Source of the DNA: Phymatolithon calcareum
Taxonomy: Eukaryota; Rhodophyta; Florideophyceae; Hapalidiales
Assembly: GCA_977006965.1 (NCBI GenBank)
Contig: OZ345369.1
Coordinates: 310,001-374,000 of the forward strand
DNA length: 64,000 nt
Direction of reading: 5' to 3'
Below the pieces are notes generated by a model. It did not search any database. It saw only the letters and a list, made by a program, of their open reading frames with translations, and was not told the DNA's origin. Shown here in pieces: positions 55,419-64,000 of this stretch (the stretch's first letter is position 1; every line of letters starts with the position of its first letter). The translations under genes and the position numbers were made by a program.

Positions 55419-55570
55419 GAGGAGCATCTGATCTAAAACAATGCAAAAAACCATTTATTTGTAGACATTAAAGCGCGGTAATGCGGCGTGCTCGTGGTGT
55501 TGGCGTAGACAAGAGGAAGAAAAGAAGAATTTTATTTTTTTGAAGTCAGCGTTCGCGCAAGGAACTTTCT

Positions 55571-56325
55571 GAAGTTATGAACTCTTTTCTTTTGCAGAAA
55601 AATACAAAAAGTATACTACGCGAATCCTTTTCTGCACGAGAATTCCTCTAAGAAAAAATCGCTTACCATGTTTAAAGGAGACTTAACCGTCTCGTTCTGC
55701 AAAATTTGAGTTTTATCGAGGCACGGAAGAATAATTTTATTGTGGATCTCCAGCGAATGGTATAGGACATTAGTACGAATTACGGTTTTTTTCCTTTTAC
55801 GTTAAGGTTTCCCGAACATAAGTTTTACTAATAAGAGAGGGATCCGAACGTCTCAAGGTTCACCTCCGCTCCGGAGTTTGTCCTACAAACTGGTCTGCCG
55901 ACCTAAAAAGTCATATATTGTGTGACTTTCGTTTCGCCTCTCAAAAAGCATCTTTCCGAGAATTCCTTTCACGGACCACTTTTCTCTTGAAATATATAAG
56001 TGATCAGAAGATTGACCACCAGCAGTACCTTAGAGGCGCAATGGCGCCGATTTCGAGTCAAGAGCAAGGGACGGCCTGACAGTCGAAGCCCTCGGGTAGG
56101 AAGAATTCGCCTCCTCGTAACAGATCTGCCAACAAGGGATCTGGATTATTTAAAAGCATGTAAAGCAGTAAAAATAGTTGCTTACACTATTTCTAAACAG
56201 CCATCGAGGCATTTAATAATACTTACGAGAGGTATTAATGCATCAGCAGGTCTTTATTGAGCCAAGTTTTTCGATTTCTGTTGAAGAATAAAGTTCTTTT
56301 TCGGTAAAAAAAAAGAAGTTATGAA
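55571..56325 (+). mobile_element. Retroposed segment with poly-A tail and 11-bp target duplication
   Basis: GAAGTTATGAA at 55571-55581 is repeated at 56315-56325. The 733 bp between end with GAATAAAG about 25 bp before a run of A. This is the structure of an L1-type retroposition product. It carries a short frame (56000-56260) without recognised motif and could be either a truncated LINE or a processed copy of a host transcript. Confidence 0.7.
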
Positions 56326-59300
56326 GAAATTCACTACATGACCACGAAAAATTTGCAAAATTCACGACATGGCCATATCTCGCCAAATCTACTATTCATC
56401 CTTCGCGAACACGACGGTGCTCTGTAAGCACGTTGTCGTGTTCATCTGCATTGCTGAACACACAACACTCCCGCACTAACCACTCCGAAATCGTGGAAAA
56501 GAAGAAGCTCGTGATACCGGTGGGCCGCTACGCTTGATCAACCTGTGACGACGTTGTCAACATCGTGATTTCCCACAAAACCTCGATGGGCAAGAGACGC
56601 TATTCAAGGTGACATTTAGCAGCGATTTCCGTGCTACATGTTCCTACCGCCACTTTGAAGAGCATCAACGGCCATGTAGCCTCGTCGTCGCTGCAATTTT
56701 GTACGCTTCTAGGCGCTTGGTGCAGCATCGAGTGTCATTCGACTCGTGGAGCGAGCACTTGTTCGGCACGTTTCACAGGAGTCATTTGAGAAGAACTAAG
56801 TTTCAAATAATTCCTCCGTTAGAAAAGAATATGCAAGTTTCCTTTTTAAAGGTCACTTACTCAAAAGCGAGTGACTTACTCTTTTACGGAGAATATTTAG
56901 TCCAATCTTACAGTAAGACACTACACTCTCGTAGGAAGCACTTAAAGCGGTGAGAAGAGGCCAACCCACTATTGAGAATCATTGCTAGTACACGAAATGA
57001 GCATAGTAATGGTCAGGTGAAGTTGCAACGGGTTTCAAGATGATCTGCGTTAAGAAAATCAGATCCGGTACCCAAATTGCTTAATTTAGATTGTCGCAAC
57101 ATTGGAGTTAACACAACGTCGTGGTATGCGTGCGATGAGGATTCCACACGACTTGGCCACAAGAGCGGTTGCGAAGAAGACGAAAAAGGCTGACGAGACG
57201 ACCTTGACGAATAAAATCATTCATGTTCTACTTGCTGATAGTTGTGTTTGTTCTTTTTGAAAATCTAGTCACCAAGTTTCTCTTAAGTACTCTTTCAATC
57301 TAGCTAATACTTTCCAGCGGTATTGTAGGTGATCGAGATATATTTCTTCCTTAGCAATTAGTGATCCCCTTGTCGATTGTTGTAGACAATTTTAATGAAA
57401 GGAGAAAATTTAGATCAATGGTCTGTAAAAGAAATGTGGATTAAGCCTAACTCCCTTTTTGTCTAACATTCATACACGTGGGACATGCAAATCTACCTTT
57501 CTGCTTCTTCTGGGTCATATGCCGTCATCAGTTCTGGCAATCGCATCCAATATAGTAACTGGTTTAGAAATAAATTGCGCCCGGCGGGGCTCAAAGAGGG
57601 CGTTCCACGGGTATCCGCGGTTCGCCTTTTTAGGAACGTCGCAGATACGCGTACCAGGATTTTCGTGATACCCTCGAGTAACCTGTAGAAACGGGTTAAT
57701 CGCGCAATACTGGTTTGAACTCTGCGACTTTGCAGCATGCTTACCAGCGCCTCCGCTTGGTCGACACCTTGACTCCTTGAATTCAAGAAGATTCTTCTGC
57801 ACAGCGGACGATTCATTTGGCTTTCACCAACTTCCTCTGGCTCGAGTTTTAAAACCGAATACTGCTTTTCAACAAATGCAGTTCTTCACCAAGGGCACTT
57901 ACTTAATTTCAAGATATTCTGTACTCCTCGTTAATTGTACGTCTTGCTGTCGAGTCTCAGTTATACTTTAAACAATAAACTCAGTGGTAAAGACGACCCA
58001 GTTAGCCTTTTCAGGGACTGCTGAGGTTTATCAAATGACTTTCCGCTCAAATATTGCTGTTTGAATCTGGAAGGCATAGGCCATGTTCGTCTGTAGACAT
58101 TTCATGGGCATTCCATTACAAGCGGTGGGGTAAATATTGAATGTGGACTGACGATGGAGCACACGTTGTTATGAGGGCCCGTGAAGCGTGGTAAAGTAGA
58201 ATCGGATGCGTGTTTTCTTCGTAACCCCCAGAGCTCGTGCAGTGCACTACTTGAGTTGCAGTAGGTTGTTGAAACAAGAGAGTTGAAGAAACTCGGTACC
58301 GCAGAACATGCGTTCTTTTATTTAAAGTTTCATTGACTCCATCAATCCAGAGTGCCAGGCTCACAAAGGAATGACAAAGATCATGGATATTTGGACCAGT
58401 GTAGCTATTCTATCGCTGTTGAGGAGGTGCATAACCCTATGTTTGCTGCGTCGGCTGATCGAAAATGAGTAGACCAAGCACTGAAAGGCATCAGACTCAA
58501 ATTCAAGCGGAATGGTTAACCATGGTTGAGTTTAAGTGTGAAGAAACCCACTGTATATTTCTGCCTCGAAAATTTAGCTTGTTTCACTTCAGTCTTGGGA
58601 TACGAGCTCGTTGATATTTTGATTCATCTTCAAGATTCGCTCAGGTATCTATAATTGTATTGAGACCATGGAGCTCCGTATGTAACATATAAGCGGGTAT
58701 TCTCTCCTCCTTGCTTGTGCTGGAAACAGATACTTTAGTGTACGGATTTGACAGTTCACGCACTGCTCTATGAGACCACTCCCAGGAATCGAAATCTTTC
58801 TGAAAAGTAGTTCTTGCTGGCAACAGTGTCGTTGTAATATATCTCGAAATTGAATAATATAGCATTGGTGATCAGGGCTGGCATCCAATATATTGCATTG
58901 CCAATATGCAGCATATTGCTACTGGAGAACTGCTGTAAGAGCCTGTTTTTATTACGACACGTATTGCAGAGAGATTGACTCTACACTCTGATCGGGCAAG
59001 TATCATATGATGAAGCGTTTTGGCAAGATATGCAACGAGTTGATACAAGTTTCTGACGCGGTAGGTGCGGGCGTAGCAATGGATCGCAGTATGGCGTTCA
59101 AGAATCGTGCGGCCCAGTACGCAAGTCGTGTCAAAAATTATTGTTATTGCTATTGCACTGTCCTCACCAGTCAAAGAAATACTATTGCGGCAAGCCCTGT
59201 TTGTTGGTGGTGGTGATTTCAGACAAATGTAGACACTCACGCTTTTGACGTGCCTCTCTTCTGTAGATCACTTTATGCCATGACCGAGAAGCTGCACCCG

Positions 59301-60481
59301 GAAGTAGTTCTTGCAAAATGATCTGTTTCGGTAATCGTATGGAGTACGAAAAAGGTTAAGAGATCCCTTGTCTTCTGTACTGCGGTTGTTTACAGAAGAG
59401 ACAATTCAAACGGGGTGAAAATCTTGAGATCATTCTCGGGCTGCTTGTTCTCAATCGAAGAGATCGCTCAATTTTATTCTCACAGTGACTATCTTGAGAA
59501 TAAAGATTATGCGTCCATCTTACCAGTCGGAAAAATTCCGCTGCTTCAGTCCTAAATATTTTGGCTGGTAATGAGAACGCGGCATAGGTCATAGAGGTTG
59601 CTGTGTGCATCTATGGGTCTCGTAACGATTTCTAGTTTTTGGAAATGAAATTACTTTTCAATCAAACTTTTCGTGATGGACTTGCCAAATACTGTTGTGG
59701 AATCCCTTTTCAATTTTCTGCTCTAAAGTCTGAAAAATCTTGAGTGAAAGTTTGCAAATTGGCGCTGCATGTGGCATCAGCCAGTCCAATATATGCCGCG
59801 TCCTCGAAACCAGTCCACAGAATAACGACTGGTAATGAGTACTTTTCTGACTGGCTCTATGCCGCGATCTTGATGAATTTTCAAGATTACCCCTTTCTCA
59901 GAAATGCATTTTTGATGGCTTGTAAACCAAGATCGGTAATATCACTGTTCAATTTGTCACAACTTGAACGAAGTCGTTCGAGCCATTTTCTTTCCACAAT
60001 TAATTTAAAAATTCTGCATAACCATTGTTTTTGATTGGGATACAAAAGAAACATGTGGCATGATCGTTACCGTGACCAGTGCATTGATTGCATTGTGAAA
60101 TGAAAGGGTGCAGCACGGTTTTTTCTGCCCATGCGTTGCAGACGTATTGAAACAAAGCCATCTAGATACTGTTGTACGCGAAACTTCAACTGTTTCTCGA
60201 TTCGAATTTGAACACGACAAACTCAAGCATCGTCAAAGATTTGCTTAGTGGCTAAATCGTCTCAAGACGGACAATACTTCGCTTCTTTCCACCCTCTGAT
60301 CTGTCCCTTCTGCCTCATAAGCTCGTCCAAAATGCCTCGCTGTTTCAATTTAGAGCGAAAATGTAAGGAGCGTTTCAATTCTAAGGTACAAGTATGGGAC
60401 ACAAATACTCCATTTTGGTAGCCACGATCATCGTAGTTACACAAATGGAGTAACAGCATCATGCTGATGATATTCATCACG
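56326..60481. other. Long stretch without a supportable gene
   Basis: Frames such as 56609-56953 (plus), 57493-57816 (minus) and 58872-59240 (minus) lack recognisable motifs. A Lys-rich plus-strand reading frame near 57098-57249 (RIPHDLATRAVAKKTKKADE) has a protein-like composition and may be a gene fragment. No transposase, RT or RNA gene is convincing. Confidence 0.35.
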
Positions 60482-60547
60482 CTCTACTAGAAGAAGAAAA
60501 AGTACGTGTTTTTACTAAAAAGATACCAGCAGACGCTTCGGACGCTC
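60482..60547. repeat. Short copy related to palindrome and 63.6-kb repeat
   Basis: A GAAGAAGAAAAAG tract followed by ATACCAGCAGACGCTTCGGA resembles the arrangement GAAGAAGAAGAAG...TTACCAGCA...GACGCTTGGGG found near 50961-51032 and 63580-63648. Similarity is partial. Confidence 0.3.
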
Positions 60548-60600
60548 TATGAGAGAAGGATCTGGGCCCAAGGGTCAGTTAAAATGCATGCTAAAAACGT

Positions 60601-60645
60601 ATACATCAGTAGTAAATAAATTTATTTTAGTTACTACTGATGTAT
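60601..60645. repeat. Hairpin with 15-bp perfect arms
   Basis: ATACATCAGTAGTAA (60601-60615) and TTACTACTGATGTAT (60631-60645) flank a 15-bp loop containing ATAAATTTAT. It is not next to a gene end, so terminator function is unlikely. A small foldback remnant is more probable. Confidence 0.5.
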
Positions 60646-61948
60646 TTTATGCAGATTGTCACTGTACCGACGGCCAAAAATCGCAAAGCTCTGGTAGGTC
60701 CTTCCATTCTCCTGCGTATATTCCACTTTTGAGACGTCGGCTATCGAGCAGCGTGTCTTAATATCGACGACAGCCAACTCATCTACTCTCTGAGAAAAAT
60801 GGAGCGGACAGCCGCTGGTTGCAGTGCAGATTTGAGCCGTTCGAAACGTTTTTCCAATGGATTAGTCAGATTAGCTCTTGATTATCATTGAGCCGGCGAG
60901 AGCGACAGCAATATCCACTGATGGCATGTCCGGTATGACCCTTCGTTCTCACCACAGCGAGCCATTTGATCCGAGTCATCAAGAAGAAGAATCGAATTCC
61001 TCGAGAAATGATATACCAGTACCAGTGAGCCGGTCCACAGACCTATTCGGCGTCCTTTTGCCTATAGCATATGCAAGGACATGAGAACAATGATAGTAGG
61101 ATTGATTCTCTAGAGCTCCAAGTTTTGTCTACCTGACATGATCGACTCCCACATTGGCGCCGACCGTAGACGCTGCATCTTTGTCCACTTTCTCTTCGAC
61201 TCAAACGGTAGCCGGCACTCTTTTTGTTTGGTTTCAGTGAAACATATTTGTTTGATGCTCGTGATTGCCCTGATGATAATTTGAACCGAACAGCTTCAAC
61301 ATCACTATGAAAATGAAATGTTTCGGTTTGAACCATGGTGATGATGATGAACGGCAGATTCCATCTTTCGAATTTTAGAAATGCACTGGAATAAGAAACA
61401 AACCACAAGACAACAAAGATACATTCTTGCGCTTTTCCCGCTGCTGTTTTTCGCTAAAACAAATGAGTACGGGAGATCATCTCATGTTAGAGTTCAAAAT
61501 AGAAAATGAGCATGGAGAACTCGTGGAAAACGATTTTTCTGTTCAAAAACCCTTCTGGATGGAATAGTTGCTCTGTCCCGAGACGCGATCTGGTCCTATG
61601 ATCAATTCTAGAAGACCCGATCTCCTTCTCTTGAGACTCACTGGATCTACCGGCGAAAAACTCCATTTCCTCATTTTCATCACGGCTCCCAGAGACTGTA
61701 CTCCACACGGCAGCGACACGTTCTCTCGATATTAGCTTATCATACGCGCTAAGCTCCCTTGAACTGTCCGCAGCTGTCGTCTCACGTCTGTGGCTTGCTT
61801 TTCCCAACCGTAGTTGTTTCGCTTCGAGCAAGTCGCGAGTAGATTGTCTCTGCTCTCGCAATCGCACCTCTGGGCGATCTTTGCACTGGTCGCAGCTGTC
61901 CGCGATCGGCACCACTTTTTCTCTGAACATCGCATCGCACCGTGCATT
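60646..61948. other. Upstream region of the MYB gene, no gene supported
   Basis: A plus-strand frame at 60878-61084 is Ser/acidic-rich, and minus-strand frames run at 61043-61408 and 61487-62059. The last is open for 190 codons but spans the MYB promoter in antisense and has no motif. Confidence 0.35.
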
Positions 61949-61954
61949 TATATA
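61949..61954 (+). promoter_or_regulatory. TATA box of the MYB gene
   Basis: ATTTATATACC places TATATA about 95 bp before the ATG at 62044, the same spacing as for the galaxin-like gene's TATA box. Confidence 0.55.
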
Positions 61955-62043
61955 CCACACCCAAAAGCAAAGCGCACTAGCAGAATCCGAACTGAACCGA
62001 AACATCCGAGCAGAGAACCGAAACATTCTCATCTTACAACGAA

Positions 62044-62988
62044 ATGACGAGCAGCTCATCCCTCCGCCGCTCTTCGCTTCCCATCAGCGCGCTTATTCAC
62101 GATGAAGACCAACAGCCTACCACGTTCTCTGCACCCATACCCCAAACTATTTGGAAGCAGTCTCTTCCAGTCGGGAATCCCGTTTTGGCTCACCGCGGAT
62201 GCAATACCCCATCGCTTCTCGCGGTAGAGACTCAAATGCACTCCCAGGCACCCGAAATTCCTTTATACAGTCTATGCATCTTCAACACATCCACCTCAAT
62301 CGACTCTCCCATCTTCAACACTGCGGGCCCTTCCTCCCCCGACACCATCCCTGTATCATCTCCGGGATCGATATCCGCCTCATCAACCACATCCTTGGAC
62401 GCGGAATCCTCTCTCGAGGCATTCGTCCCCCCTCGTGCAACCCACCGTGCACGCGCCCTGCGCAGATATTCACCGCGACGGCACAAGGCCCGGCCGACAG
62501 CACTCACCCCTCGCCCTGGCGGCGAGCGCATTCTCAAGGGGCCATGGAAGCCCGCGGAGACAGCGCAACTCGCGGCTCTCGTCGCCGAGCACGGTGCGAG
62601 TCAGTGGTCCCAAATAGCAAACCACATCCCCGGGCGGACAGGGAAGCAGGCTCGCGAGCGATGGAAGAACCATCTGGATCCGGAATTGAAGAAGGGTGGA
62701 TGGACAGCGGAAGAAGATTCTATCATCCTTAGACTATTCGCTCGCGTTGGAAAGAAATGGAGTACCATTGCGCGTGAGCTTCCCGGAAGGTCGGATAATG
62801 ATGTCAAGAACAGGTACAACGGTGCGCTAAGCGACCAAAAGGATAAGTCAACGGCGCAATGCACTCGCGCTGACGTCGTATGCAAATCGAGGGGCAAGGT
62901 CAGTAACTTAGGCAGCCCTGTGCGGAGGACACGGCTTTTCGAAGAGATTGACGGAGAGCGCCCGTCTATTTTTAACATGTATTGTTAG
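62044..62988 (+). CDS. R2R3-type MYB transcription factor
   Basis: This 314-residue single-exon protein is likely nuclear. Two adjacent MYB repeats occupy about residues 162-262. R2 begins RILKGPWKPAETAQLAAL and has Trp residues in KGPW, SQW and ERW, with GRTGKQARERWKNHLDPE as the recognition helix. R3 begins KKGGWTAEEDSIILRLFARV and continues GKKWSTIARELPGRSDNDVK, NRY (the last Trp replaced by Tyr). R2 has AET where plant MYBs usually have EED. The N-terminal half is Ser/Thr/Pro-rich (for example SSPDTIPVSSPGSISASSTT) and precedes an Arg-rich stretch (RARALRRYSPRRHKARP), probably a nuclear localisation signal. The C-terminal tail is only about 50 residues. It has a TATA-box promoter. Targets are unknown. 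Confidence 0.93.
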   Translation: MTSSSSLRRSSLPISALIHDEDQQPTTFSAPIPQTIWKQSLPVGNPVLAHRGCNTPSLLAVETQMHSQAPEIPLYSLCIFNTSTSIDSPIFNTAGPSSPDTIPVSSPGSISASSTTSLDAESSLEAFVPPRATHRARALRRYSPRRHKARPTALTPRPGGERILKGPWKPAETAQLAALVAEHGASQWSQIANHIPGRTGKQARERWKNHLDPELKKGGWTAEEDSIILRLFARVGKKWSTIARELPGRSDNDVKNRYNGALSDQKDKSTAQCTRADVVCKSRGKVSNLGSPVRRTRLFEEIDGERPSIFNMYC

Positions 62989-63834
62989 GATTCAGAGATG
63001 GTCATGGTTGGAAGGGACTTTTAGGAATATGAGCGTTCTTAGTCTATTTTAGTGATAAAGAAGAAAACATTATGTCTTGCCCTGTGATCAATCTCGTTAG
63101 AAAAAGGCTTTTAAAAGCAATAGCATGCGCTTCTGCTTTTCAAGGACATTAGACGGAGAGCTGAGCTTTTCGATAGACATAAACCTAAATTTTAACAAGA
63201 CTGGAACGAGCCCGTGTGCGGAGCACACATTTTTGACTCTCATGCTCCAGATTCGCATTGGCTCTGCAAGCCGCTTGAAGAAAACAATCAATGCTCCACC
63301 GTGGGACACGTGTGCCGTTTTGGGCCTGTACTCACTGGCAGAGCTAGGACTCGGTCGCCGAAGTGGACGAGCAAGAGCCCAGCATGGGGAAAAGGAGCAG
63401 TGATGTGTCTGCAAGAGCCATATGCAAGAGCGCGCGTTCTGGCATGCGACAAAACCGTGTGCATCATGCACGCGGTTCCATGATGGTCGTATTGGCAGAG
63501 AGCACCTATGCGAAATCTATGTTAGTTTTCCGAAATTTTTCGCGAATCATTCAAGAATGTTCGCGAATTTCTGGTTAGAAGAAGAAGAAGAAGAAGAGGA
63601 AATTTTTATTATAGTGTTACCAATGCATCTGCTGACGCTTGGGGCAACACTTCTGGCGAGACACTAGGACTCAATCGGAACCCAAAAGCTCCATTTCGCT
63701 AAAAGTGACATAGTCAGCAAAACTCCAAAACCTTCCTCTGGTCTCACAGAAGAGATCTCGAGGGGGAAAATCATATCGCTTCTATTGCCACGCAGAGTAT
63801 ACCGTCTCTTGACGAGCGACGGTACGCACATGGG
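62989..63834. other. 3' flank of MYB and element debris
   Basis: No gene is supported. Overlapping frames at 63097-63471 (minus) and 63125-63578 (plus) read opposite strands of the same DNA. A (GAA)n tract at about 63578-63600 leads into the repeat shared with the palindrome. Confidence 0.35.
63578..63648 (+). repeat. Copy of the palindrome-arm motif
   Basis: 63617-63648 (TTACCAATGCATCTGCTGAC then GCTTGGGGCAAC) differs from 51001-51032 at only three of 32 positions. In both places it follows a (GAA)n tract and a T-rich stretch of similar length. The inverse copy lies at about 49877-49908. This marks a dispersed repeat, probably a LINE end. Confidence 0.6.
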
Positions 63835-64000
63835 AGTTTGCGACGTCCCGAGTCGTTTCTGCGCCGAGGCGCCATGGGCGAGTTTAGCGACTTCCCGGGT
63901 CTGTCGTGCCGCGCGGCGATTCACGCGGGGGGGTTACTGACGTCCCCAGTCTTGTCTGCGCCGGAGCGCCTTGGGCGAGTTTAGCGACATCCTGGGTCTT
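63835..64000 (+). repeat. GC-rich tandem repeat, about 46-50 bp period, running off the window end
   Basis: Units begin at about 63835, 63881, 63932 and 63978, each with a GAGTTTAGCGAC(G/T)TCCCGGGTCT-like head and, in two of them, TCTGCGCCG-AG-GCGCC-TGGGCG as a tail. Three full diverged units and the start of a fourth are visible. It may be a minisatellite or a repeat-coding exon whose remainder lies outside the window. Confidence 0.6.

Noticed and set aside
57098-57249. Histone-like Lys-rich peptide
   Set aside because: The composition is suggestive, but it does not match the order of residues in any core histone that I can recognise.
58480-58640. Possible Copia-type RT start (QALKGI... pattern)
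   Set aside because: Only a few residues fit, with stops between them, so the match is not better than chance.
60601-60645. Possible transcription terminator hairpin
   Set aside because: It is not at a gene end, and this is a eukaryotic sequence where such terminators are not used.
61487-62059. 190-codon minus-strand frame
   Set aside because: It spans the MYB promoter and start in antisense and has no motif. It could be a real antisense gene, but nothing supports it.

Overview
The window is nuclear DNA from a eukaryote. The genes it carries are eukaryotic (20S proteasome alpha subunit, bZIP and R2R3-type MYB transcription factors, a bestrophin-like channel). Where introns occur they are short (77-116 nt) with GT-AG borders and TACTAAC/CTAAC-like branch sites. 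Most intact genes have a single exon, are compact, and sit as islands in a sea of decayed transposable elements. This pattern, together with a mannuronan-epimerase-like beta-helix protein and a plant-like MYB, fits a multicellular red alga, but that assignment is inference. No rRNA, tRNA or CRISPR array was recognised.

Layout. 0-7 kb: a badly decayed large DNA transposon (tnp2/Plavaka-like transposase) with an accessory reading frame, preceded by an unrecognised frame on the minus strand. 7-13.9 kb: poorly coding, repeat-bearing DNA. 13.9-19.3 kb: a broken GIMAP-like GTPase/coiled-coil/Sel1-repeat gene, a broken piggyBac-like transposase, a 106-bp LTR-like repeat, a LINE RNase H tail on the minus strand and a second piggyBac 3' end. 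20.3-23.6 kb: a decayed tyrosine-recombinase (DIRS/PAT-like) retrotransposon on the minus strand. 24.6-30.5 kb: the main gene island, with pantothenate synthetase, a bZIP factor and, convergent with it, proteasome subunit alpha4. 31-35 kb: a second broken GTPase/Sel1 copy, a second LINE RNase H tail and a small retroposon. 35.4-38.3 kb: a parallel beta-helix (C5-epimerase-like) gene and a CRM/YhbY-domain gene. 38.6-42.3 kb: several small insertions whose target-site duplications can be read directly.

42.4-53.0 kb holds the most striking structure: a near-identical palindrome with arms of about 2.5 kb and a spacer of about 90 bp. Each arm carries a secreted, cysteine-rich galaxin-like repeat gene pointing away from the centre. 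A 5.46-kb non-LTR retrotransposon sits only in the left arm; the right arm preserves the empty site. The LINE is itself interrupted by a roughly 0.3-kb AT-rich element.

53.7-55.4 kb: a five-exon bestrophin-like channel gene. 55.6-62 kb: mostly no recognisable genes, with one retroposon. 62.0-63.0 kb: the MYB gene with a TATA box. The window ends in GC-rich tandem repeats.

The host genes look like ordinary housekeeping and regulatory genes (vitamin B5 synthesis, protein degradation, transcription, anion transport, RNA binding, cell-wall or polysaccharide chemistry). They do not form a functional cluster. The mobile elements are mostly dead, but several insertions are young enough to keep exact target duplications.
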